This document shows, one piece after another, positions 52,842 through 61,702 of a stretch of DNA of 64,000 bases. The translations under genes and the position numbers were made by a program. The stretch comes from Pseudomonas poae (GTDB taxonomy: Bacteria; Pseudomonadota; Gammaproteobacteria; Pseudomonadales; Pseudomonadaceae). Within the stretch, counting starts at the first letter, position 1; every line of letters begins with the position of its first letter. A model generated the notes under the pieces. That model ran no database searches, was not told the origin of the DNA, and saw only the letters and a list, made by a program, of their open reading frames with translations. The DNA lies in contig NZ_JYLI01000014.1 in the NCBI RefSeq assembly GCF_001439785.1, forward strand, positions 96,230 through 160,229, read 5' to 3'.

Positions 52842-54158
52842 TCAACCGACCCGTTTTGCCGGGTTGTGGTAAAGGTCGGCGAACATATCAGCCATTGCTT
52901 CCTCGCTAGGCTCGTCTTGCATTTGCACACTCACGGCACGGCTGACCAACTGATGACGACGCGGCAGATGCAGATCATCCGGGATCCGCGGGCCGTCGGT
53001 CAGGTAGGCGACCGGTAATTCATGGCTGATTGCCAGGCTCAGCACCTCGCCCAGGCTCGCGGTTTCGTCGAGCTTGGTGAGGATGCAGCCGGCCAGCCCG
53101 CAGCGCTTGTAACTATGATACGCAGCGGTAAGAACCTGTTTCTGGCTGGTGGTTGCAAGCACCAGGTAATTTTTCGACTTGATCCCGCGGCCCGCCAGGC
53201 TTTCCAGCTGCATGCGCAACGCCGGGTCGCTGGCTTGCAGGCCGGCGGTATCGATCAGCACCACGCGCTTGCGCAGCAGTGGGTCGAGGGCGTTGGCCAG
53301 GGACTGGCCCGGGTCGACGTGGGTCACCGGCACATTGAGAATGCGGCCGAGGGTCTTGAGCTGCTCCTGGGCGCCGATACGGTAGCTGTCCATGCTCACC
53401 AGCGCGATGTTGTTGGCGCCGTACTTGAGCACGTAACGGGCGGCCAGCTTGGCCAGGGTGGTGGTCTTGCCCATGCCGGCAGGGCCGACCATGGCGATCA
53501 CACCGCCCTCTTCCAGGGGTTCGATTTCCGGGGTGGCGATCATCCGAGCCAGGTGCGCCAGCAGCATGCGCCAGGCCTGGCGGGGCTCTTCGATGCTGCC
53601 GGTCAGCGCCAGCAGGTCGCGCGACAGCGGGCCGGACAGGCCAATGCGTTGCAGACGGCGCCACAGATTGGCCTGTTGCGGCTTGCTGCCTTGCAATTGG
53701 TTCCAGGCCAGCGAGCCCAGTTGCACTTCGAGCAGTTCACGCAGGCCGTTGAGTTCAAAGCGCATCGAATCGAATACGCGCTGGTCGACGCTGGCGGCCG
53801 GGGCCGGTGCGGCAGGACGCGGCGGTTCGACAAAGGTCGGCTCCACCAGCGGCTCGGCAGCGGTCAGCGGCAGGCCGGCAAACAGCTGGCGATTGGTGGT
53901 GGTGTCGCTGTCGCCGCGCATGCTCAGTTCGGCCTGGGCCGACACAATGCGCGAGGCGGTCTTGCGCAGCTCGTCTTCGAGTTCCATGTTCGGCACGCGT
54001 GGCGCCAGGGCCTGAGGGGTGTAATCCAGGGCAGCCGTCAGCTCCACACCGCCGGCGATGCGGCGGTTACCGATAATGGCGGCATCGGCGCCCAGCTCAT
54101 CACGCACCAGTTTCATGGCCTGACGCATATCGGCGGCGAAAAAACGCTTCACTTGCAT
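52842..54158 (-). CDS. flhF: polar flagellum placement GTPase FlhF
   Basis: The 438-aa SRP-type GTPase marks the pole for flagellum assembly. A Pro/Ala-rich basic N-terminal region (about 1-130, with MQVKRFFAADMRQAMKLVR at the start) precedes the NG domain. The P-loop is AMVGPAGMGKTTTLAKLA (about 225), then LVSMDSYRIGAQEQLKTL, LIDTAGLQ and ILTKLDETASLG. It lies 11 bp after flhA and is probably in the same transcript. Confidence 0.96.
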   Translation of the reverse strand: MQVKRFFAADMRQAMKLVRDELGADAAIIGNRRIAGGVELTAALDYTPQALAPRVPNMELEDELRKTASRIVSAQAELSMRGDSDTTTNRQLFAGLPLTAAEPLVEPTFVEPPRPAAPAPAASVDQRVFDSMRFELNGLRELLEVQLGSLAWNQLQGSKPQQANLWRRLQRIGLSGPLSRDLLALTGSIEEPRQAWRMLLAHLARMIATPEIEPLEEGGVIAMVGPAGMGKTTTLAKLAARYVLKYGANNIALVSMDSYRIGAQEQLKTLGRILNVPVTHVDPGQSLANALDPLLRKRVVLIDTAGLQASDPALRMQLESLAGRGIKSKNYLVLATTSQKQVLTAAYHSYKRCGLAGCILTKLDETASLGEVLSLAISHELPVAYLTDGPRIPDDLHLPRRHQLVSRAVSVQMQDEPSEEAMADMFADLYHNPAKRVG

Positions 54159-54169
54159 AACCCACTACC

Positions 54170-56299
54170 TCAGCCGTTGGGCCCTACTGTCGCGACGATA
54201 GTCACTTGCTTATTGTCAGGAATTTCCTGGTAAGCCAACACGTGCAAATTCGGTACTGCCAGACGTCCAAACCGCGACAACATCGCTCGGACCGGGCCTG
54301 CCACCAGCAGAATCACCGGTTGGCCCTGCATTTCCTGGCGCTGTGCGGCGTCGATCAACGAACGCTGCAGTTTTTCAGCCATGCTTGGCTCCAGCAGAAC
54401 GCCCTCTTCCTGGCCTAATCCTGCCTTCTGAATACTATTGAGCAAGATCTGTTCCAACCTTGGCTCCAGGGTGATAACAGGCAGCTCGGAGTCAAGCCCT
54501 ACAATGCTTTGCACGATTGCGCGGGACAATCCAACGCGCACCGAAGCCACCAACGCGGCGGTATCTTGACTCTTGGCGGCGTTGTTGGCGATAGCCTCGG
54601 CAATGCTGCGAATGTCGCGCACCGGCACCTGTTCGGCCAGCAGCGCCTGCAGCACCTTGAGCAACTGCGACAGCGAGAGCACGCCCGGCACCAGCTCCTC
54701 GGCGAGCTTTGGCGAGGCCTTGGCGAGCAAACCCATCAATTGCTGGACTTCCTCGTGCCCGATCAGCTCGTGGGAGTGCTTGTAGAGGATCTGGTTGAGG
54801 TGGGTGGCGACCACGGTGCTGGCGTCCACCACGGTGTAACCGAGTGATTGCGCCTGGCTGCGCTGGCTGACTTCGATCCACACCGCTTCCAGGCCAAAAG
54901 CCGGATCTTTGGCGGTAATGCCGTTGAGGCTGCCGAACACCTGGCCTGGGTTGATCGCCAGTTCCCGATCCGGGTAGATCTCGGCTTCGGCGAGGATCAC
55001 GCCCATCAGGGTCAGGCGATAGGCACTGGGAGCCAGGTCGAGGTTGTCGCGAATGTGCACAGTGGGCATGAGGAAGCCCAGGTCCTGGGACAGTTTCTTG
55101 CGCACACCCTTGATCCGCGCGAGCAACTGGCCACCCTGGTTGCGGTCCACCAGTGGAATCAGGCGGTAGCCGACCTCCAGGCCGATCATGTCGATTGGGG
55201 TCACGTCGTCCCAGCCCAGCTCCTTGGTTTCCTGGGCGCGGGCCGGGGATGGCAGCAATTCCTGCTGGCGCGCCACTTCCTGCAGGGCCTGCACCTTGAC
55301 CGCGTTCTGTTTTTTCCAGAACAGATAAGCACCGCCGCCAGCCAGGGCCGCCATGGTCAGGAACGACACGTGGGGCATGCCCGGCACGATACCCATGATC
55401 GCCATGATGCCCGCCGCCACGGCCAGGGCTTTGGGCGAGGCGAACATCTGCCGACTGATCTGCTTGCCCATGTCTTCAGAGCCTGAAGCACGGGTCACCA
55501 TGATGGCCGCTGCTGTGGATAACAACAGTGATGGCAATTGCGCCACTAAACCGTCACCGATGGTCAGCAGGGCGTACACCTTGCCGGCGTCGCCGAAGGT
55601 CATGCCATGCTGGAAGATGCCCACGGCCATGCCGCCGATGAGGTTGATGAACAGAATCAGCAGACCGGCGATGGCGTCGCCACGCACAAACTTGCTCGCA
55701 CCGTCCATGGAACCATAGAACTCGGCTTCCTGAGCCACTTCCAGGCGGCGGCTCTTGGCCTGGTTCTGGTCGATCAGGCCGGCGTTGAGATCGGCGTCGA
55801 TGGCCATCTGTTTGCCGGGCATGGCGTCGAGGGTAAAGCGCGCGCTCACCTCGGAAATCCGCCCGGCGCCCTTGGTCACCACCACGAAGTTGATGATCAT
55901 CAAGATCGCGAACACCACGATACCAACCACGTAGTTACCGCCGATCACCACCTCACCGAACGCCTGGATCACCTTGCCGGCGGCGGCGTGGCCGTCCTGG
56001 CCGTGCAGCATCACCACGCGGGTGGACGCGACGTTCAGGGCCAGCCGCAGCAGGGTGGCCACCAGCAGGATGGTGGGAAACACCGCAAAATCCAGCGGCC
56101 GCAGCGCGTACACGCAGACCAGCAGGACCACGACGGACAGGGCAATGTTGAAGGTGAAGAACACGTCGAGCAGAAACGGCGGCATCGGCAACATCATCAT
56201 TGCCAGCATCACCAGCAACAACAACGGCACACCCAGATTGCCCCGCGAGAGGTCAGTCAGGGTCGTACGGGCCGTACCGAACATTTGAGAGCGATCCAC
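54170..56299 (-). CDS. flhA: flagellar type III export protein FlhA
   Basis: The 709-aa export-gate protein has eight N-terminal membrane helices (about 20-330) and a cytoplasmic FlhA_C domain that docks export chaperones. The FHIPEP-family loop (FTLDAMPGKQMAIDADLNAG, about 145-165) is present. I start at GTG 56299, giving the usual MDRSQMF-like N-terminus; the adjacent GTG 56302, nearer AGGA, is equally possible. A sigma-54-type promoter lies about 64 bp upstream. A small unrelated gene separates it from flhB. Confidence 0.96.
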   Translation of the reverse strand: MDRSQMFGTARTTLTDLSRGNLGVPLLLLVMLAMMMLPMPPFLLDVFFTFNIALSVVVLLVCVYALRPLDFAVFPTILLVATLLRLALNVASTRVVMLHGQDGHAAAGKVIQAFGEVVIGGNYVVGIVVFAILMIINFVVVTKGAGRISEVSARFTLDAMPGKQMAIDADLNAGLIDQNQAKSRRLEVAQEAEFYGSMDGASKFVRGDAIAGLLILFINLIGGMAVGIFQHGMTFGDAGKVYALLTIGDGLVAQLPSLLLSTAAAIMVTRASGSEDMGKQISRQMFASPKALAVAAGIMAIMGIVPGMPHVSFLTMAALAGGGAYLFWKKQNAVKVQALQEVARQQELLPSPARAQETKELGWDDVTPIDMIGLEVGYRLIPLVDRNQGGQLLARIKGVRKKLSQDLGFLMPTVHIRDNLDLAPSAYRLTLMGVILAEAEIYPDRELAINPGQVFGSLNGITAKDPAFGLEAVWIEVSQRSQAQSLGYTVVDASTVVATHLNQILYKHSHELIGHEEVQQLMGLLAKASPKLAEELVPGVLSLSQLLKVLQALLAEQVPVRDIRSIAEAIANNAAKSQDTAALVASVRVGLSRAIVQSIVGLDSELPVITLEPRLEQILLNSIQKAGLGQEEGVLLEPSMAEKLQRSLIDAAQRQEMQGQPVILLVAGPVRAMLSRFGRLAVPNLHVLAYQEIPDNKQVTIVATVGPNG

Positions 56300-56362
56300 C
56301 ACCGGTATTCCTCGTAACGTAAAGCAAACTTTTGACGCCAAGAGGCGACTTGCAGGCGGTAT

Positions 56363-56378
56363 TGCAAGAAGCTGTCCA
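56363..56378 (-). promoter_or_regulatory. candidate sigma-54 promoter of flhA
   Basis: The minus strand reads TGGACAG-CTTC-TTGCA, matching the TGGCACG-N4-TTGCW pattern at the GG (-24) and GC (-12) cores with exact spacing; three of the flanking -24 bases differ. It is 64 bp upstream of the flhA start, suitable for FleQ/RpoN control. Confidence 0.5.
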
Positions 56379-56402
56379 ACTTTGGTTTTGGTATCAGGAT
56401 CA

Positions 56403-56442
56403 AAAAAATATGGGAGGGGGCTTGCCCCCTCCCATATTTTTT
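56403..56442. terminator. REP-derived bidirectional terminator
   Basis: A perfect 18-bp stem (56403-56420 with 56425-56442, CTTG loop) combines a REP core (GGGAGGGGG/CCCCCTCCC) with A-run and T-run ends. It therefore works as an intrinsic terminator in both directions. On the minus strand it ends the small cold-shock-like gene, which stops 15 bp earlier. Confidence 0.85.
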
Positions 56443-56456
56443 GTCTCGTTGTGTCA

Positions 56457-56675
56457 TCAAGGCTTGGGGGTGGCTGATTTGATCGGCGGCAGCGCGTACG
56501 GGCCTTTGGGTCGATGGATCAATTGAAAGGCCAGTTTCCGGCCGACCGAAAACCTGGTCTTGCCCCAATCTCTCTTGTCGACAAATACTTCATCTTTCCA
56601 GTCATCAGACCAAATCACCCACTCTTCCCTGATCCGATCGTAGGATTTGACAGCCCCGCTATACACCTTCAACAC
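56457..56675 (-). CDS. small protein resembling a degenerate cold-shock domain
   Basis: This 72-aa protein starts at GTG 56675 (GGGGAG upstream). Its layout matches a CspA-type OB fold: SGAVKSYDRIREEWVIWSDD aligns with the G-x-V-K-W-F..KGFGFI strand pair. DEVFVDKRDW aligns with DVFVH, and the end (LAFQLIHRPKGPYAL) matches the GPxA strand. Both RNP motifs are altered: KGFGFI reads EEWVIW, and the His after VFV is Asp. RNA binding by the usual aromatics is therefore doubtful. The gene lies between flhB and flhA, where P. aeruginosa has other small genes. It has its own terminator and a palindrome 74 bp upstream shared with another orphan locus. Confidence 0.6.
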   Translation of the reverse strand: MLKVYSGAVKSYDRIREEWVIWSDDWKDEVFVDKRDWGKTRFSVGRKLAFQLIHRPKGPYALPPIKSATPKP

Positions 56676-56748
56676 CGCTCTCCCCGCATCTAGCTCAAAA
56701 CCTGCGTCACGTTTTCAATGCAATGGAACCGCGCACAGGTATTGCTGG

Positions 56749-56770
56749 CTACTGTCAAAGTTGACAGGTA
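56749..56770 (-). promoter_or_regulatory. palindromic cis-element, copy 2 (CTGTCA-N4-TGACAG)
   Basis: The sequence is identical at 21 of 22 bp to 19574-19595 and lies 74 bp upstream of the GTG of the cold-shock-like gene. The near-equal distance to an orphan-gene start in both places argues for a shared operator or promoter element. Confidence 0.55.
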
Positions 56771-56831
56771 GACGCTGCACAACAACGAGTGTTAGAGATG
56801 TAAAAATGGGCCACTGTGAAGCCACACCGCG

Positions 56832-57968
56832 TCAGGAATCGCGCCGCAGCTCCGGCGGAATCGGCAGGTCCTTGAGCGGGTCCGGCCGTTTGCCTTTACC
56901 CGCGCGGTACTGGCGGATCTGGTAGACATAGGCCAGAACCTGCGCCACGGCCAGGTACAGACCGGCGGGAATTTCCTGGTCCAGGTCGGTGGAATAGAAG
57001 ATCGAGCGCGCGAGCGCCGCCGATTCCAGCAACAGGATGTCGTTGGCCACGGCAATTTCACGGATTTTCAGCGCGGTAAAGTCGCTGCCCTTGGCCAGCA
57101 GCATTGGCGCGCCGCCTTTCTCGGGATCGTACTTGAGGGCCACGGCGTAGTGGGTCGGGTTGGTGATGATCACATCGGCGTCGGGCACCGAGGACATCAT
57201 CTTGCGCTGGGACATTTCACGCTGCAGCTGACGGATGCGCTGCTTGACCTCCGGCCGCCCTTCCTGGTCCTTGTGCTCGTCACGCACCTCCTGCTTGGTC
57301 ATCAGCAGTTTCTTGTGGCTCTCCCACAGTTGGATCGGTGCGTCCACCGCCGCAATGATGATCAACCCCGCAGACATCCACAGCGCGCTCCAGCCCACCA
57401 ACTGCAAGCTGTGGATGATCGCCGACTCCAACGGCTCGTGGGCGATGCGCAGCAGGTCGTCGATATCCGACGACAACACCGCCAGCGCCACGAACAGAAT
57501 CAGGATGAATTTGGCCAGGGCCTTGAGCAGCTCCACCAGCGCCTTGGCGGAGAACATGCGTTTGAGCCCTGCCCCCGGGTTCATGCGGCTGAACTTGGGC
57601 GCCATACTGCTGGCGGCGAACAGCCAGCCTCCCAGCGCCACTGGGCCGATCAACGCAGCCAGCAACAAGGTGATCAGGATCGGCAGCACCGCCAACAGCG
57701 CGATATTGCCCGAATGCATCAGGTAATGGCCCATGGCGTCGGGATTGAGCAGCACCTCGCGCGGCAGGCTGAAGTTGTATTTCATCAACTCCAGCAAATC
57801 CAGGGCCAGGCCGCCACCATAGATCAGCAGCGCGCCGGAACCGGCCATCATGGTCGCGACGGTGTTGAGTTCCTTGGAGCGGGCGATCTCACCCTTTTCC
57901 CGGGAGTCCTTTTTACGTTTCTCCGTGGGGTCTTCTGTCTTGTCCTGACCACTCTCGCTCTCGGCCAT
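56832..57968 (-). CDS. flhB: flagellar type III export protein FlhB
   Basis: The 378-aa export-gate component has an N-terminal cytoplasmic segment rich in charged residues (GQDKTEDPTEKRKKDSREKG), four membrane helices (about 35-215) and a cytoplasmic domain with the autocleavage motif NPTH (IITNPTHYAVALKYD, about residue 270). Cleavage between Asn and Pro switches export specificity from hook to filament, sensed through FliK. It starts 3 bp after fliR. Confidence 0.97.
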   Translation of the reverse strand: MAESESGQDKTEDPTEKRKKDSREKGEIARSKELNTVATMMAGSGALLIYGGGLALDLLELMKYNFSLPREVLLNPDAMGHYLMHSGNIALLAVLPILITLLLAALIGPVALGGWLFAASSMAPKFSRMNPGAGLKRMFSAKALVELLKALAKFILILFVALAVLSSDIDDLLRIAHEPLESAIIHSLQLVGWSALWMSAGLIIIAAVDAPIQLWESHKKLLMTKQEVRDEHKDQEGRPEVKQRIRQLQREMSQRKMMSSVPDADVIITNPTHYAVALKYDPEKGGAPMLLAKGSDFTALKIREIAVANDILLLESAALARSIFYSTDLDQEIPAGLYLAVAQVLAYVYQIRQYRAGKGKRPDPLKDLPIPPELRRDS

Positions 57969-57971
57969 GGC

Positions 57972-58757
57972 TCAGCGCGCCCGTGCCAGGTCACGTAAAA
58001 ACTGCAGGGCGTCGGTCGCCAGCGGTTGATACTGATTGAGAATGTCAGCCAGGCCGACCCAAAAGATGACCATGCCCATTACAAGGGTCAGCGGGAAACC
58101 GATGGAGAAAATGTTCAACTGCGGCGCCGCGCGCGTCATCACGCCGAACGCGATGTTCACCACCAGCAACGCGGTGATGGCCGGCAGCACCAGCAACAGC
58201 GAGGCGCCCAGCACCCAGCCAAGGCGCCCCACCACTTCCCAGAAATGATTGACCACCAGCCCCGATCCCACCGGCAAGGTGGTGAAGCTTTCGGTCAGCA
58301 CCTCGAACGCCACCAGGTGGCCGTTCATGGCCAGAAACAGCAAGGTCACCAGCATCGTCAAAAACTGCCCGATCACTGCTGCCGAGACGCCGTTGGTAGG
58401 GTCGACCATGGACGCGAAGCCCATGCCCATCTGCACCGAAATGATTTGCCCGGCGACCACGAAGGCCTGGAAGAACAGGGTCAGGGAAAAACCCAGCATG
58501 GCACCGATCAGCACCTGCTCGGCGATCAGCAGCAAGGCACTGAGGTCGAGCGCGTTGACCGGCGGCATCGGCGGCAGACCGGGCACGATCACCACCGTGA
58601 TAGCCACCGCAAAATACAGACGCACACGCCGGGGCACCAGGGTGGTACCGAACACCGGCATCGCCATCAGCATCGCTGTGACGCGAAACAGCGGCAGGAT
58701 GAACGAGGCCACCCACGTACTGATCTGGGTGTCGGTCAACGCCAGCAGCGATTGCAT
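57972..58757 (-). CDS. fliR: flagellar export protein FliR
   Basis: The 261-aa multi-spanning protein of the FliPQR export gate has about six hydrophobic segments and motifs FRVTAMLMAMPVFG near the N-terminus and GMGFASMVDPTNGVSAAVIGQ in the middle. It follows fliQ by 4 bp and precedes flhB by 3 bp, in a tightly packed operon. Confidence 0.96.
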   Translation of the reverse strand: MQSLLALTDTQISTWVASFILPLFRVTAMLMAMPVFGTTLVPRRVRLYFAVAITVVIVPGLPPMPPVNALDLSALLLIAEQVLIGAMLGFSLTLFFQAFVVAGQIISVQMGMGFASMVDPTNGVSAAVIGQFLTMLVTLLFLAMNGHLVAFEVLTESFTTLPVGSGLVVNHFWEVVGRLGWVLGASLLLVLPAITALLVVNIAFGVMTRAAPQLNIFSIGFPLTLVMGMVIFWVGLADILNQYQPLATDALQFLRDLARAR

Positions 58758-58761
58758 GGGC

Positions 58762-59031
58762 TCAGCCGATCAACTGCGGAATACTGCCGTACAGCTGCAG
58801 GATGTATTCCATGAAGGTTTGCACCAGCCACGGGCCGGCGACGATCAGCGTGATCAGCATCACCAGCAGGCGCGGCAAAAAGCTCAAGGTCTGTTCGTTG
58901 ATCTGGGTCGCGGCCTGGAACATCGCCACCAGCAGGCCCACCAACAGGCTCGGCACCACCAGCACGGCGACCATCATGGTGGTCAGCCACAGCGCTTCAC
59001 GGAACAGGTCGACCGCTACTTCTGGCGTCAT
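58762..59031 (-). CDS. fliQ: flagellar export protein FliQ
   Basis: The 89-aa protein has two membrane helices (LWLTTMMVAVLVVPSLLVGLL near residues 14-34 and LVMLITLIVAGPWLVQTFM near 53-71), with FQAATQINEQTLSFLPRL between them. It is part of the FliPQR gate. It is separated from fliP by 4 bp. Confidence 0.97.
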   Translation of the reverse strand: MTPEVAVDLFREALWLTTMMVAVLVVPSLLVGLLVAMFQAATQINEQTLSFLPRLLVMLITLIVAGPWLVQTFMEYILQLYGSIPQLIG

Positions 59032-59035
59032 GGCC

Positions 59036-59779
59036 TCATACCCCTCCGAAGCTGCCGGCCAGGGTGCCGATTATCAGCGCCCAACCGTCCACCAGCACAA
59101 ACAGCATGATCTTGAACGGCAACGAGATGATCAGCGGCGACAGCATCATCATGCCCATGGCCATCAACACGCTCGCCACCACCAGGTCGATGATCAGGAA
59201 CGGGATGAAGATCATGAAGCCGATTTGAAACGCGGTCTTGAGCTCCGAGGTGACGAACGCCGGCACCAGGATGGTCAGCGGCGCCTGATCCGGGGTGGCA
59301 ATGTCGGTGCGCTTGGACAGGCGCACGAACAGCTCAAGGTCGCTGGAGCGCGTCTGCGACAGCATGAAGTCCTTGATCGGACCCTGGGCCCTGTCGATTG
59401 CGACCTGGGGCGTGATGGTCTCGGCCAGATAGGGTTGCAGGGCTTGCTGGTTCACCTTGTCGAACACCGGCGCCATGATGAACATGGTCAAAAACAGCGC
59501 CATGCCAGTGAGGATCTGGTTCGACGGCGTCTGCTGCAGGCCCAGGGCCTGGCGCAGGATCGAGAACACGATGATGATCCGCGTAAAGCTGGTCATCAGC
59601 ATGACGAACGCCGGGATAAAACTCAGCGCGGTCATGATCAGCAAAATCTGCAGGCTGACCGAATACTCCTGCGCGCCGGCTGCGTTGGTGCCCAGGGTGA
59701 TCGCCGGGATCGACAACGGGTCGGCGCCCAGCGCCAGTGGCGCGACCAGCAACAGCATGAGCGTCAATAAAACGCGCAT
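59036..59779 (-). CDS. fliP: flagellar export protein FliP
   Basis: The 247-aa gate protein has a signal peptide (MRVLLTLMLLLVAPLALG) and four membrane helices, with the family motifs SFTRIIIVFSILRQALGLQQ and PAFVTSELKTAFQIGFMIFI. Its ATG overlaps the last base of the fliO stop. Confidence 0.97.
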   Translation of the reverse strand: MRVLLTLMLLLVAPLALGADPLSIPAITLGTNAAGAQEYSVSLQILLIMTALSFIPAFVMLMTSFTRIIIVFSILRQALGLQQTPSNQILTGMALFLTMFIMAPVFDKVNQQALQPYLAETITPQVAIDRAQGPIKDFMLSQTRSSDLELFVRLSKRTDIATPDQAPLTILVPAFVTSELKTAFQIGFMIFIPFLIIDLVVASVLMAMGMMMLSPLIISLPFKIMLFVLVDGWALIIGTLAGSFGGV

Positions 59780-60213
59780 TACTTCTTATCCTTCTGATCC
59801 TTGCCCAGCAACTCCATCAGGCGCTGAGCGAATTCCGGCGTGGCAGGCGTGGACGTGTCCACGTTCACCGGGTTCTTGAGCACGTGCAGCGGGGTGATAC
59901 GGCCCGGCGTGATGCCCAGCAAGATCTGTTCGCCGCCCACCTGCACCAGCACCAGCCGGTCACGCGGCCCCAGCGCACGCGCGCCGATCATCTCGATCAC
60001 CTGGCCATTGCCGGGGCCGATACGCTGCATGCGGCGCATCACCCAGGCCAGCACGAAGATCAGCCCTACCACCAGCAGCAACCCCAGCACCAGCTGGGTC
60101 AGTTGCCCGCCGACACTGCCGCCGACCAAGGGCGCGGCCGCCTTCGCCACAGGTTCGGCCGCGAGGGCGCTCAATGGCAGCGCCAGACACAGTCCCGCCA
60201 GTGAATACTTCAT
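59779..60213 (-). CDS. fliO: flagellar assembly protein FliO
   Basis: This 144-aa protein has a signal-like N-terminus (MKYSLAGLCLALPLSALAA), one membrane helix (LTQLVLGLLLVVGLIFVLAWV, about 40-60) and a cytoplasmic beta-rich domain (LGPRDRLVLVQVGGEQILLG). FliO helps FliP assemble. It lies between fliN and fliP with almost no spacers. Confidence 0.93.
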   Translation of the reverse strand: MKYSLAGLCLALPLSALAAEPVAKAAAPLVGGSVGGQLTQLVLGLLLVVGLIFVLAWVMRRMQRIGPGNGQVIEMIGARALGPRDRLVLVQVGGEQILLGITPGRITPLHVLKNPVNVDTSTPATPEFAQRLMELLGKDQKDKK

Positions 60214-60214
60214 G

Positions 60215-60682
60215 TCAGCGCAACTTCTTGATGCGTTCGCTCGGGCTGATCACGTCCGTCAGGCGGATGCCGAACTTTTCGTTGACCACCACCACTTCGC
60301 CGTGGGCGATCAGCGTGCCGTTGACCAGCACATCCAGCGGCTCACCGGCCAGGCGGTCCAGCTCGATCACCGAGCCCTGGTTGAGCTGCAGCAGGTTGCG
60401 GATGTTGATTTCGGTGCTGCCCACTTCCATGGAGATCGACACCGGAATGTCGAGGATCACGTCCAGGTTGGGACCGTCGAGGCTCACCGGGTCATTGTTC
60501 TTCGGCATGCTGCCGAATTCTTCCATCGCCAGGCGCTTGCCGGCGGGCGCGGTGGCGGCATCGGCGGCCAGCAGCGCGTCGATATCGTCCTGGCCGACAT
60601 CGCCGGTTTCTTCCAGGGCCGCTGCCCATTCGTCAGCCAGAGCCTGGTCTTCGGCGGAAGTGTTTTCGTGTTCGGTAGCCAT
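60215..60682 (-). CDS. fliN: flagellar motor switch protein FliN
   Basis: The 155-aa C-ring protein has a C-terminal SpoA domain (about 75-155, DVILDIPVSISMEVGSTEIN to FGIRLTDVISPSERI). The N-terminal extension is acidic and longer than in E. coli FliN (about 137 aa). It contains GQDDIDALLA at residues 30-39, almost the same as FliM's N-terminal CheY-binding peptide. I use the ATG at 60682 with CGAGGAC upstream; a longer frame would add seven residues. fliM lies 42 bp upstream. Confidence 0.95.
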   Translation of the reverse strand: MATEHENTSAEDQALADEWAAALEETGDVGQDDIDALLAADAATAPAGKRLAMEEFGSMPKNNDPVSLDGPNLDVILDIPVSISMEVGSTEINIRNLLQLNQGSVIELDRLAGEPLDVLVNGTLIAHGEVVVVNEKFGIRLTDVISPSERIKKLR

Positions 60683-60724
60683 TACATGTCCTCGGCGAAG
60701 CAAACATTCATAAAAAGAGGGGGA

Positions 60725-61693
60725 TCAGCGCCGGTTGATCGGCTCGATCACCTGCAGCGCCAGGTTGCCCTTGTGGGAACCGAGCTTGACCTTGAACGAC
60801 GGCACGCCGTTGGCGCGCATGATCATTTCTTCCGGCAATTCGACCGGAATCACGTCGCCGGGCTGCATGTGCAGAATATCGCGCAGGCGCAACTGGCGAC
60901 GGGCCACGGTGGCGCTCAGCGGTACGTCGACGTCGAGCAGGTCTTCGCGCAGGGCCTTGACCCAACGTTCGTCCTGGTCGTCAACGTCGGACTGGAAGCC
61001 GGCGTCGAGCATCTCGCGCACCGGTTCGATCATCGCGTACGGCATGGTCACGTGCAGATCGCCGCCGCCGCCATCGAGTTCGATGTGGAACGTCGACACC
61101 ACAATAGCCTCGCTCGGTCCGACGATGTTGGCCATGGCCGGGTTCACTTCCGAGTTGATGTACTCGAAATTGACCTCCATGACGGCCTGCCAGGCTTCCT
61201 TCAAGTCGATGAAGGCCTGCTCCAGCACCATGCGCACCACACGCAATTCGGTAGGGGTGAATTCGCGGCCTTCGATCTTGGCATGGCGACCGTCGCCACC
61301 GAAGAAGTTGTCCACCAGCTTGAACACCAGCTTGGCGTCGAGGATGAACAGCGCGGTGCCGCGCAGCGGCTTGATCTTGACCAGATTGAGGCTGGTGGGC
61401 ACGTACAGCGAATGCACGTACTCGCCGAACTTCATCACCTGCACGCCGCCCACCGCCACGTCGGCAGAGCGACGCAGCATGTTGAACATGCTGATGCGGG
61501 TGTAGCGGGCGAAACGTTCGTTGATCATCTCCAGGGTCGGCATGCGCCCACGGACGATGCGATCCTGGCTGGTCAGGTCATAACTTTTGACGCTGCCGGG
61601 CTCGGCAACCATTTCGGTCTGTACCAGACCATCGTCCACGCCATGCAGCAGCGCATCGATTTCATCCTGGGACAGCAGGTCCTGCACGGCCAT
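60725..61693 (-). CDS. fliM: flagellar motor switch protein FliM
   Basis: The 322-aa C-ring protein has the N-terminal CheY-P-binding peptide DLLSQDEIDALLHG (residues 5-18), a middle CheC-like domain (about 45-225, with GDGRHAKIEGREFTP) and a C-terminal SpoA domain (about 245-320). Start and length match the family. It is located between fliL and fliN, in the standard order. Confidence 0.97.
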   Translation of the reverse strand: MAVQDLLSQDEIDALLHGVDDGLVQTEMVAEPGSVKSYDLTSQDRIVRGRMPTLEMINERFARYTRISMFNMLRRSADVAVGGVQVMKFGEYVHSLYVPTSLNLVKIKPLRGTALFILDAKLVFKLVDNFFGGDGRHAKIEGREFTPTELRVVRMVLEQAFIDLKEAWQAVMEVNFEYINSEVNPAMANIVGPSEAIVVSTFHIELDGGGGDLHVTMPYAMIEPVREMLDAGFQSDVDDQDERWVKALREDLLDVDVPLSATVARRQLRLRDILHMQPGDVIPVELPEEMIMRANGVPSFKVKLGSHKGNLALQVIEPINRR

Positions 61694-61702
61694 GTCGTGA
61701 TC

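Noticed and set aside
56317..56340. Second sigma-54-like sequence upstream of flhA (TTGGCGTC..TTTGCTT on the minus strand)
   Set aside because: The distance between the GG and GC cores is two bases too long for a -24/-12 promoter.
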